Shown piece by piece: positions 1 to 7,847 of a stretch of DNA of 64,000 nucleotides. The notes beneath the pieces are model-generated. The model was not told the origin of the DNA. It saw nothing but the letters and a program-made list of their open reading frames with translations, and did not search any database. Positions within the stretch are counted from its first letter, which is position 1; each line of letters opens with the position of its first letter. Both the position numbers and the translations under genes were made by a program. Source of the DNA: Azorhizobium sp965227945 (GTDB taxonomy: Bacteria > Pseudomonadota > Alphaproteobacteria > Rhizobiales > Xanthobacteraceae). Where the stretch lies: positions 186,001 through 250,000 of the forward strand of contig CBDDGQ010000005.1 in NCBI GenBank assembly GCA_965227945.1, in the 5' to 3' direction.

Positions 1-2
1 TG

Positions 3-371
3 TTTTTGAAGATCGACGTGGAGGGCGTCGACCAGATGGTGCTGAACCAGCTGGCGGGCCAGATCATCAAGCCGCTCTATGTCAGCGTCGAGGATTGCCG
101 CTTTGGCTTCGATTATATCGAGGCCCTGGCGCACTGCGGCTATGACGGCTTCAAGTTGCTGGACCAGTCCACAGTCCCCACCTTGCGCGACGACTTGCTG
201 GGTTACTGCTTTCCGAAAGGCTCGTCCGGTCCGTTTGGCAAGGATGTGCCGGGGCACTGGCTCGACAAGGATGAGGTGATCAAGCTCTACGCCACCACCG
301 TGCGCGACCGTGCCGGGCGCCGGCTCGCGCCGCGCACCCAGTGGTGGGATATTCATGCGGCCAAGCTTTGA
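3..371 (+). CDS. FkbM-family methyltransferase, C-terminal part (5' end outside window)
   Basis: The frame is open from the first bases of the window, so the true start lies upstream. It begins with F-L-K-I-D-V-E-G, the hallmark LKIDVEG motif of SAM-dependent FkbM methyltransferases (end of a Rossmann strand, normally in the middle of the protein). About 120 residues follow to a TGA stop. The family O-methylates sugars or polyketides; in bacteria many members sit in LPS, capsule or flagellin-glycan clusters. The next gene is also a small-molecule modification enzyme, which suits a surface-glycan context. Substrate unknown. Confidence 0.75.
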   Translation, partial: FLKIDVEGVDQMVLNQLAGQIIKPLYVSVEDCRFGFDYIEALAHCGYDGFKLLDQSTVPTLRDDLLGYCFPKGSSGPFGKDVPGHWLDKDEVIKLYATTVRDRAGRRLAPRTQWWDIHAAKL

Positions 372-455
372 GACGCGCCGCCGCTCTTGAGTGCATATGC
401 GCTGCCGATGCGGGTCCGCCAGCGGAGCCCACGCAGCTTGGACCTGGGGGAGCCT

Positions 456-1271
456 ATGACGACGCCTGAACAGACCTTCGCCGATTATGTGGCCCGCAAT
501 GTTGCCGGCATTGGCGCCGACCGGGATTTCATCGGTCTGTCAAACATCTGGGTGCGCGAGTGCATCCGGCACAATTACGCCCAGAACTTCACCTGGCTGG
601 GCCGGCCCATCATCCAGGTGCCGCAGGACACCTATGCCATCCAGGAACTGGTGTGGGCGGTGAAGCCGGACCTCATCATCGAGACCGGCATCGCCCACGG
701 CGGCTCGCTGGTGATGAGCGCCTCCATGCTGGCGATGATCGATTATTGCGAGGCCATGGCCGCCGGCGTGGTCCTGGACCCCCGTGCCAGCAAGCGCCGG
801 GTGATCGGCGTGGACATCGACATCCGCGCCCACAACCGCGCCGGCATCGAGGCCCATCCGTTGGCGCCGAAGATCCAGATGTTCCAGGGGTCGTCCGTGG
901 ATCCCACCATCGTCGACCAGATCCGCGCCCAGGCGGCGCAGGCGGAGCGGGTGATGGTGTTCCTGGATTCCAACCACACCCATGCCCACGTGCTGGCGGA
1001 ACTGGAAGCCTACGCCCCCATGGCCAGCAAGGGCTCCTATGTGGTGGTCTGGGACACCGGCGTCGAGGACCTGCCGGAGGGCATGTGCGATGATCGTCCG
1101 TGGGGCAAGGGGGACAATCCCAAGACCGCGGTCTGGGCCTATCTCAAGGATCAGGCGGAGGCCCATCGGGTCGGCATCGACGGCGCGCCGCTGGAGTTTG
1201 AGATCGACCTGACCATCGAGCACAAGATCGTCATCACCGCCGCGCCGGACGGCTTCCTGAAGCGGGTCTGA
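456..1271 (+). CDS. CmcI-like cephalosporin hydroxylase family protein
   Basis: 271 residues. The start is the ATG at 456 preceded by a GGGGGAG ribosome binding site; the frame is open further upstream from a TTG at 387, but that start lacks a good site. The body matches the CmcI/cephalosporin hydroxylase family, a Rossmann SAM-dependent methyltransferase-like fold: I-I-E-T-G-I-A-H-G-G-S (SAM loop), V-I-G-V-D-I-D-I-R, and an acidic metal-site region F-L-D-S-N-H-T-H. Despite the name, most homologues lie in LPS O-antigen or other surface-polysaccharide clusters and probably methylate sugars. It sits 85 bp after the FkbM gene on the same strand, so the two are probably co-transcribed. Confidence 0.75.
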   Translation: MTTPEQTFADYVARNVAGIGADRDFIGLSNIWVRECIRHNYAQNFTWLGRPIIQVPQDTYAIQELVWAVKPDLIIETGIAHGGSLVMSASMLAMIDYCEAMAAGVVLDPRASKRRVIGVDIDIRAHNRAGIEAHPLAPKIQMFQGSSVDPTIVDQIRAQAAQAERVMVFLDSNHTHAHVLAELEAYAPMASKGSYVVVWDTGVEDLPEGMCDDRPWGKGDNPKTAVWAYLKDQAEAHRVGIDGAPLEFEIDLTIEHKIVITAAPDGFLKRV

Positions 1272-1319
1272 TCGGGCAGGGGAGCGCCCGGCGCTCCCCC
1301 GTCCCCTCCGGCCCGAGGA

Positions 1320-2093
1320 TCAGAGGAAGATGCCGCCGGACACTTCCAGCCGCTGGCCATTGATCCAGCGATCATCCTCCGACAACAAGGCGGCGATCAT
1401 CGGCCCGATGTCGTCCGGCACGCCGGCCCGGCCCAGCGCCGTCGCGTCGGCGACGCTGCGGTTGTAGTCCGCATTGTCGCGCACCGCGCCGCCGCCGAAA
1501 TCGGTCTCGATGGCGCCGGGGGCGACCGTGTTCACGGCAATGCCGCGCGGCCCCAGCTCTTTCGCCAGATAGCGGGTGAGCACCTCCACCCCGCCCTTCA
1601 TCACCGCATAAGCGGCGTAGCCGGGGAAGCAGAAGCGGGTGAGGCCGCTGGCCAGATTGACGATGCGCCCGCCGTCGGCGATCAGCGGCAGCAGCGTCTG
1701 GGTGAGGAAGAACACGCCCTTCAGATGCACGTTCATCAGCGCGTCGAACTGGGCTTCCGTGGTCTGAGCGAAGGGCGCGGTGTCGCCCATGCCCGCATTG
1801 TTGACCAGATGGTCGAAGGTCTCCCGCCCCCAGGTGGTCTTGAGCGCGGCGCGGACCTGGTCGGCAAAGCCGGCGAAACTGGCGACATCGCCCGCATCCA
1901 GCTGCAGCGCCACCGCGGTGCGACCGAGCGCGGCGATTTCCGCCACCACCGCATCGGCGGCCTCGCGGCGGGACTGGTAGGTGAGAATGACATCGCCGCC
2001 CTTGCGGGCGAGGCTCAGAGCGGCGCTGCGGCCAAGGCCACGGCTGCCGCCGGTGATGAGGCTGATCTTTGGTGTGGCATCGGTATGGGGCAT
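1320..2093 (-). CDS. SDR-family NAD(P)-dependent oxidoreductase
   Basis: 257 residues, complete short-chain dehydrogenase. The cofactor loop T-G-G-S-R-G-L-G is at residues 14-21, then N-N-A-G, a catalytic Ser region, the Y-x-x-x-K pair in Y-A-V-M-K, and a C-terminal W-I-N-G-Q-x-x-x-x-x-G-G typical of 3-oxoacyl-ACP reductase-like members. It is divergently transcribed from an AraC-family regulator 147 bp away, a common arrangement in which the regulator controls the reductase, often in aldehyde or oxidative stress. Substrate not predictable. Confidence 0.85.
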   Translation of the reverse strand: MPHTDATPKISLITGGSRGLGRSAALSLARKGGDVILTYQSRREAADAVVAEIAALGRTAVALQLDAGDVASFAGFADQVRAALKTTWGRETFDHLVNNAGMGDTAPFAQTTEAQFDALMNVHLKGVFFLTQTLLPLIADGGRIVNLASGLTRFCFPGYAAYAVMKGGVEVLTRYLAKELGPRGIAVNTVAPGAIETDFGGGAVRDNADYNRSVADATALGRAGVPDDIGPMIAALLSEDDRWINGQRLEVSGGIFL

Positions 2094-2239
2094 GACGGCA
2101 TCCCTTGTGAAATGATGCCCCGGTGTAGCGCCGTCCCGCCGCGCGCACTTGCCGGCGAGGCCGAAAAACTTGCCAAATCCTCCAAACCGCTTCGGCGGCG
2201 CGCGCCGCCGGTGTAGCCTGCGTGCGCCGGAGACTGCCC

Positions 2240-3190
2240 ATGCGCCGAGACCTGACCGCCGCTGACCTGACGCCCCCTGACCCGAACCCCAGCGACCCTG
2301 CCACCGCCGATCTGGCGCAGGCGGTGCGGCGATACACCCGCGCCCATGGCACGGGCGACGGGCCGGTGGACACGCCCCTTCCGGGGCTGACGCTGATCTG
2401 CGTCGAGGCGCCGTCCGGGCTCCTGCATGCGCTCTATAAGCCGGTGGTCTGCCTGATGCTGAGCGGCGCCAAGCAGCTCGCTTTCGGCGGCGAGGTGCAG
2501 GTGTTCTCCGCCGGCCAGTCGGTGATCGTGCGCGCCGATGTGCCGATCATCGCCCAGGTGGTCAGCGCCAGCCGCGCCGCGCCTTATGTGGCGGTCGCGC
2601 TGGATCTCGACATGGGCGTGGTGCGCGAGGTGGCGGCGCAGATGCCGTCACCGCCGGCTGCCGCCCCGGGGCCGCGCGGCATGCTGCTGGGGCAGGACAC
2701 CGATGCCGCCCTGCTGGACGGGGCGCAGCGGCTGATCCGGCTGCTGGTTCAGCCCGAGGCCGCCGCGGTGCTCGCGCCCGGCATCGTGCGGGAACTGCAT
2801 TATTGGCTGCTGGCCGGTCGCCACGGCCCGGCGCTGCGGCAGGTGGCGGCGGCGGATGGGCCTGGCGCGCGCATTGCCCGTGCAGTGGCGCTGCTGCGCA
2901 CGCGCTTTGCCAGCCCGCTGCCGGTGGAGCAACTGGCGGCAGCGGCGGGCATGAGCCCGTCCTCCTTCCACGCCCATTTCAAGGCGCAGACCTCGCTGTC
3001 GCCGCGCCAGTTCCAGAAGCAGCTGCGCCTGCTGGAAGCTCGCCGGCTGCTGTTTGACGCGGGCGCCAGCGCCAGCGCCGCCGCCTTTGCGGTGGGCTAT
3101 GAGAGCGTGCCGCATTTCACCCGCGACTATGCCCGCCTGTTCGGCGCCCCGCCACGTCGGGACAAGAGCGACCACCAGGCGGCGGCGTGA
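2240..3190 (+). CDS. AraC-family transcriptional regulator (YqhC-like)
   Basis: 316 residues from the ATG at 2240; an in-frame GTG at 2222 would add six residues. The N-terminal half (to about residue 195) resembles the AraC-type N-terminal cupin domain of YqhC-like regulators (G-L-L-H-A-L-Y-K-P-x-x-C-L-M-L-x-G-x-K). The C-terminal 100 residues hold the two helix-turn-helices (P-V-E-Q-L-A-A-A-A-G-M-S-P-S-S-F-H and A-A-A-F-A-V-G-Y-E-S). YqhC-type regulators activate neighbouring aldehyde reductase genes; the divergent SDR at 1320-2093 is the probable target. Confidence 0.85.
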   Translation: MRRDLTAADLTPPDPNPSDPATADLAQAVRRYTRAHGTGDGPVDTPLPGLTLICVEAPSGLLHALYKPVVCLMLSGAKQLAFGGEVQVFSAGQSVIVRADVPIIAQVVSASRAAPYVAVALDLDMGVVREVAAQMPSPPAAAPGPRGMLLGQDTDAALLDGAQRLIRLLVQPEAAAVLAPGIVRELHYWLLAGRHGPALRQVAAADGPGARIARAVALLRTRFASPLPVEQLAAAAGMSPSSFHAHFKAQTSLSPRQFQKQLRLLEARRLLFDAGASASAAAFAVGYESVPHFTRDYARLFGAPPRRDKSDHQAAA

Positions 3191-3350
3191 CCGCGGCGTC
3201 CCTGCCGCCCCTGGGATGGAGGGGGGCATGGCGCACGCCCGCGCCCGTCGGTGAGCAGAGGTCGCTGTCACACCGCATCCTTCCGCGCAGCGCGGACAAG
3301 CCATGCGGCGCGCAGGCGCCTGAATCTCGCTTGCGCGAACGCATTTTGGT

Positions 3351-3384
3351 GATACTTTAAGTTATCTGAATAACGTACTGTATC
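3351..3384. promoter_or_regulatory. 34-bp nested dyad, probable TetR operator
   Basis: Two inverted repeats share one centre between 3367 and 3368: outer arms GATAC (3351-3355) and GTATC (3380-3384), inner arms GTTAT (3361-3365) and ATAAC (3370-3374). The dyad ends six bases before the ATG of the TetR gene, so a bound repressor would block its promoter or leader. TetR proteins usually autoregulate through such sites; the assignment is by position and symmetry. Confidence 0.6.
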
Positions 3385-3389
3385 CTGAA

Positions 3390-3980
3390 ATGTCCGACAT
3401 CAAGCGCGCGTATCGCCAGACGGCGCGGGCTGCGGCCGCCGAAGAGTTGCGGCAGCGCGTCGCCCTGGAATTCTACCAGCTGCTTTTGTCGCGATGGGTC
3501 GATGAAATCACACTGGATGAGGTTGCGGCCGCCGCCGGCACCACCCGGCAAACGGTGATCCGTTTCTTTGGCGGCAAGGACGGGCTGCTGGCGGCCATGG
3601 CCGCGATTGTCGAGGCGCAGGCTGAGCCGCGTCTCCTGTTGCCGGACGATACGTCGATCCAGGCCGTGCTCCAGGTCCTGATCACGCACTATGAGCTGGT
3701 GGGCGACCTGGTGGTCCGGCTCCTGGCGCAGGAACAGCGTCATCCGGCCCTGCGCCCCATATTGGACCGCGGCCGGCGCGAGCATCGCGCCTGGGTCGCC
3801 AAGTGGTTTGGCGGCACGCTGAAGGGCAAGGAGCGCGAGCGGCAGGTCACCCGCCTCGTCGTTGCGACCGATGTTTACACCTGGAAACTTCTGCGGCGCG
3901 ACTTCGGAAACACGGAGGCGGAAGTCACCGTCCTTATGGCCGGCCTCCTGGAGCAGATCATCGGAGACAAAACCAGATGA
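3390..3980 (+). CDS. TetR/AcrR-family transcriptional regulator
   Basis: 196 residues. The N-terminal helix-turn-helix is clear at residues 35-70: I-T-L-D-E-V-A-A-A-A-G-T-T-R-Q-T-V-I-R-F-F-G-G-K-D-G-L-L. The C-terminal ligand domain is not diagnostic. Its stop overlaps the start of the glycosyltransferase gene (ATGA), so the pair is translationally coupled. A strong inverted repeat lies directly upstream. The layout suggests self-repression and control of the glycosyltransferase, with an unknown inducer, perhaps the molecule that the transferase modifies. Confidence 0.85.
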   Translation: MSDIKRAYRQTARAAAAEELRQRVALEFYQLLLSRWVDEITLDEVAAAAGTTRQTVIRFFGGKDGLLAAMAAIVEAQAEPRLLLPDDTSIQAVLQVLITHYELVGDLVVRLLAQEQRHPALRPILDRGRREHRAWVAKWFGGTLKGKERERQVTRLVVATDVYTWKLLRRDFGNTEAEVTVLMAGLLEQIIGDKTR

Positions 3981-5143
3981 AACACGAAGCCTTGTCAGGG
4001 CCGGCCAGCGGTTCGCCATCTGCCAAACCGCGGCGCGTGCTGATGGTGTATTGGGACGGCGGTGGCAATGTCCCACCCCAACGGGCGCTGGCGCGCGAGC
4101 TGAGACGCCGGGGCCATGATGTCCATGTGCTGACCTACGATACCCAGGCCACATCCGTCGCCTCGGACGGCGCGACGTTCCATCCTTTGGCGACCGCACG
4201 CCAATGGGATCCTGCGCGTCACAATACAGCCGAGGAGGAAGTGGAATTCATCGCCGAGGACCTCGCCGCTTCGGCCCGAGTTGCGGACGATTTCCTCACC
4301 ACGCACGATGCGCTCGGACCGGATCTCTGTCTGATCGACGTCCTGTTATTGAGCACTCAGCAGGTGGCCCTCGCGCGAGGCATCACGTTCGCCGTTTTCA
4401 ATCATCTGGCCTGGCTCACGGATGGCGGCTGCATCGGATTTCTGAATACCCTCGTCGCCCGCGTGCCAGGGATCGGGGTGGGTGCGACGCTTTTCGATCT
4501 TCTCGATCGCGCCCCGCTCGTGCTTGCGGCGAGCTATCGGGAGTTCGGGACGCCGACGTCCACATCGCCGCACATCCATTTCGTCGGGCCGATCCGGGAG
4601 CCGGTCGCACCGGCACCGTGGCCGCGCCGATTCCCGGACCGGCCTTTTGTTCTGGTCAGTCTCAGCAGCACCTTCCAGGGCCAGGGATCGACGCTGGAGA
4701 ACATCTGCACCGCCTTGGCGCAACTGCCGCTCGAGGTACTGGTCACGACCGGCCGGGGGTTTTCGCCGGACGCGCTGCCGGTCGCGGACGCACTGGAGGC
4801 GCGATCATTTGTGCCGCACGACGCGGTCCTGCCTTCGGTTGATCTGGTCGTCACCCATGCCGGTCTGGGCACGTTGATGTATAGCGCCGGCACCGGCGTG
4901 CCATGCCTGTGCTTTCCGAACGGGCGTGACCAGAATGACAATGCCACCCGCATCGCGGCGCTCGGTCTCGGACGTGCGCTGTCGCCTGAGGCGATGCCGG
5001 CCGAGATTGGTCCTGCCGTGATGGATATGCTGCGCGATCCGGCCTCGCGGTCGGCCTGTCTCGCATTTTCGTCCCGTGTGGAGCGTTTTGGCGCGCTCGC
5101 GCGAGCGGCCGATCTGGTCGAGGACCTGGCGCGGGTGACGTAA
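3977..5143 (+). CDS. GT1-family (MGT/UGT-like) glycosyltransferase
   Basis: 388 residues. The ATG at 3977 overlaps the TetR stop; the open frame extends upstream inside tetR, but that part is a shadow. The N-terminus has the G-G-G-N-V-x-P-x-x-x-L-A-x-E-L-x-x-R-G-H acceptor-side pattern of GT1 enzymes. The C-terminal donor site is T-H-A-G-L-G-T-L-M-Y-S-A-G-T-G-V-P, then N-G-R-D-Q-x-D-N-A. Relatives are macrolide and sterol glycosyltransferases that inactivate or decorate hydrophobic small molecules. The coupled TetR gene suggests an inducible detoxification or natural-product modification role. Confidence 0.8.
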   Translation: MKHEALSGPASGSPSAKPRRVLMVYWDGGGNVPPQRALARELRRRGHDVHVLTYDTQATSVASDGATFHPLATARQWDPARHNTAEEEVEFIAEDLAASARVADDFLTTHDALGPDLCLIDVLLLSTQQVALARGITFAVFNHLAWLTDGGCIGFLNTLVARVPGIGVGATLFDLLDRAPLVLAASYREFGTPTSTSPHIHFVGPIREPVAPAPWPRRFPDRPFVLVSLSSTFQGQGSTLENICTALAQLPLEVLVTTGRGFSPDALPVADALEARSFVPHDAVLPSVDLVVTHAGLGTLMYSAGTGVPCLCFPNGRDQNDNATRIAALGLGRALSPEAMPAEIGPAVMDMLRDPASRSACLAFSSRVERFGALARAADLVEDLARVT

Positions 5144-5438
5144 GGTCCAGCCCGCTCCCTTGAGCGTTTCCGGGTGACGGGGAAGCCGTTCGCGGGAAGC
5201 AAGCGCGATAAAGCAAAATCAGGAACTTTTAGGAATTCAAGGCAGCGGAAGAAGCCTCTACTGGTCAGCGGGGTCTGCATGCCGCAGAAAGTCCCGGCGG
5301 GCCGACGCTGTGCCTGAAGAAATCGACCCGCGTCCGAGCTGGACCGCTCTCTTCATTTTCGGGGATGTACAAAGCGGTCGGCATCCGCGCGAGACGGACG
5401 TCGACTCAGGTTTATGACGACGGGCCCGCGAGCGAACC

Positions 5439-7670
5439 TCAGATCGTGATCGGCTCCGGCGCCTGCCCGGCGCAGCGCAGATCGTGCATGCGCTGGTAGG
5501 CGGCCTCGATCCCCGCCGCATAAGCTGCGGCATCGAACAAGGGCGCGGTGTCGCGGGCGGCGGCCAGCTTTGCCTTCACCGCCGCCAGCCGGGCGGGATC
5601 CTGCGCCAGAGCGAGCGCCAGTGCCTCGTAGTCGGCCAGGGTGTCGGTGACCAGTTCCGGCAGGCCGACCGCGTGCAGCAGGCTGGCGGCCACCCGGCCG
5701 GCGAAGCTCTCCCCCGGACAGGTCACGATGGGCACGCCGGCCCACAGCGCATCGCTGGCGGTGGTGTGGGCATTGTAGGGCTGGGTGTCGAGGAACAGGT
5801 CCGCATGGCGGTGGCGGGCCAGATGCGCGGCCAGATCCATCTTGGGGGCGAAGATGATGCGGGCGGGATCGATGCCGTGGCCGCCGGCCTCATATTGCAG
5901 ATTGTCCCGCGCGATCTCGTTGGCCTCGAACAGCCACAGCACCGAGTCCGGTACCGCATCCAAAAGACGCATCCAGATCTCGAACAGCGCCGGTGTGATC
6001 TTGTAGGTGTTGTTGAAGCAGCAGAACACGAACGCCCCGTCCGGCAGTTCGCACTCGGCGCGGCTCGGCGTTTCGGGGGCGATCACGCGCTGGCGGTCAT
6101 TGGGCTGGTAGGAGCCGGGCAATTGGACGATGCGCTCGTCATAGAGCGGCTGCGCGTCCAAAGGCGTGACCACCTTGTCGCCGATGATATAGTCGATGAA
6201 GGGCGCGCCCATGGTGCCGGGATAGCCGAGATAATTGACCTGCACCGGCGCCGGCCGCAGGGCCAGGATTTCCGTGCGGCAGCCGCGGGTGTAGCCCTTG
6301 AGGTCCACCAGGATGTCGATGCTGTCGGCGCGGATGCGCTGGGCGGCTTCCAGATTGGTGAGCTGACCGACCTCCACGAAATGCTCGAACGCCCCCTTCA
6401 GCCGGGTGCGCATGGGGCTGCCGTCCTCGATGCTGAAGGAATAAGCGAAGGTCTCGAACCGGCTGCGGTCATGCCGCTCGAACAGCTCCACCGCCAGGAA
6501 GGCGGTGGCATGGGTGAACAGGTCGCTGGACAGATAGCCGATGCGGATCCGCCGGCCCGGCACGGCCGGCGGGGCGGGGGGAAGGATGTCGCGGCTTTCG
6601 ATGCGCAGGCCCCGGGTCCAGACCCGCGCGGCCCGCAGGTGCTCGGTGGGCGGCACATGGGTGGCCAGGCGCATGAACGGCGCCATGCGGGCCCCGCTGT
6701 GCTCCAGCAAGATGGTCAAGGCAGTTTCCGAGGCCTCGAGGTCCCGCCAGTCGCAGATGTTGCGGCGTTCCTCGCACAGATAGAAATTGGCCTGGACATT
6801 GTCCGGCTCGATGTCCTTGGCGCGCTGGAACTGCTGGATGGCGGCGCCCGGCTGCCGGGCCAAGGCGTACATGTTGCCCAGATTGATGTAAGCGGAGGTG
6901 TGCTTGGGGTCCAAGGCGATGGTGCGCTGGAGCGCCGCCATGCCTTGTTCCGGCAGCTTCAGCTGGCAGAACATGAAGCCGAGATTGGCCTGCAGCGTCG
7001 CGTCCGTGGGCGCGGCGGTCGCCGCCGCGGAGATCATCACCAGCGCCGCGGCATCGGCGCCGGCCTCATAGACCGCGAGGCCCTTGGCGCACAGGTCCCG
7101 GGCCGTGAACACGCCCCGGCGCATGGCGTCGGCCAGGAGCGTGGTGGCGGCGTCGGCGTCGCCCGCATCCACCAGCGCCATGCCCAGTTGAAACAGAGCC
7201 TCGAGATTGCGGGGGTCCTTCGCCAGGCAGCGGCGCAGCAGCGAGACCGCATCCGCCTCGGTGTCGGCTGCCAGCAGCCCGATGGTCGCCGCCACATGAT
7301 GGGGCTCGCGGGCGAGGGCGCGACGGAAGGCGGCCACGGCCTCCTCCCGCCGTCCGGCGCGCGCCAAGGCGACGCCGAAATGGGCCTGGATGTCGGCCGC
7401 GCGCGGGTCGAGCTGCGCGGCACGCTCCAGAGTGGTCAGCGCCTCGGGGTAGCAGCCCGTCTCCTCCAGGCACAGGCCGAGCACATGGTGCAAGGCGGCC
7501 GCGGAGGGATTGAGCCGGATCGCCGTCAGATAGTGCTGTTCGGCCTGGGCCAGATTGCCCGCCTTGTGCGCTTTCAGACCCTTGGCGGCCGCTTCATTGG
7601 CCGCTTGCAGCTGTGGCGTCTTGCTGATCACCGGATGCCAGACCGCCTGCGCCCCCTGCCGCTTGCCCAT
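5439..7670 (-). CDS. TPR-repeat O-GlcNAc transferase (SPINDLY-type), paralog 1
   Basis: 743 residues. About ten tetratricopeptide repeats occupy residues 15-320. A GT41 O-GlcNAc-transferase-type catalytic region follows, from R-I-R-I-G-Y-L-S-S-D-L through Q-V-N-Y-L-G-Y-P-G-T-M-G and C-C-F-N-N-T-Y-K-I-T-P to T-A-S-D-A-L-W-A-G-V-P-I-V-T. Bacterial members glycosylate proteins (for example adhesins or flagellar proteins) and are probably cytoplasmic. A second 743-residue paralog lies 177 bp upstream in the same orientation. The catalytic halves are nearly identical and the TPR halves clearly diverged. Confidence 0.88.
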   Translation of the reverse strand: MGKRQGAQAVWHPVISKTPQLQAANEAAAKGLKAHKAGNLAQAEQHYLTAIRLNPSAAALHHVLGLCLEETGCYPEALTTLERAAQLDPRAADIQAHFGVALARAGRREEAVAAFRRALAREPHHVAATIGLLAADTEADAVSLLRRCLAKDPRNLEALFQLGMALVDAGDADAATTLLADAMRRGVFTARDLCAKGLAVYEAGADAAALVMISAAATAAPTDATLQANLGFMFCQLKLPEQGMAALQRTIALDPKHTSAYINLGNMYALARQPGAAIQQFQRAKDIEPDNVQANFYLCEERRNICDWRDLEASETALTILLEHSGARMAPFMRLATHVPPTEHLRAARVWTRGLRIESRDILPPAPPAVPGRRIRIGYLSSDLFTHATAFLAVELFERHDRSRFETFAYSFSIEDGSPMRTRLKGAFEHFVEVGQLTNLEAAQRIRADSIDILVDLKGYTRGCRTEILALRPAPVQVNYLGYPGTMGAPFIDYIIGDKVVTPLDAQPLYDERIVQLPGSYQPNDRQRVIAPETPSRAECELPDGAFVFCCFNNTYKITPALFEIWMRLLDAVPDSVLWLFEANEIARDNLQYEAGGHGIDPARIIFAPKMDLAAHLARHRHADLFLDTQPYNAHTTASDALWAGVPIVTCPGESFAGRVAASLLHAVGLPELVTDTLADYEALALALAQDPARLAAVKAKLAAARDTAPLFDAAAYAAGIEAAYQRMHDLRCAGQAPEPITI

Positions 7671-7847
7671 TCCACGTGCTCCCTGACCAAGGCTGCGGTG
7701 GCGCCCGTGGCGGAGGGCGGGCCGACTCGCATTGGGACCGAAACTGGCGGGAGGGGCTTGCGCGGGGCTGACGCGCTGCGGGGGAGGGGCCGCAGCGCCG
7801 ATCCTGTCACCGGCGGGGTCGGTGCCGGTGTCCGCCGCAGCGTCCCC

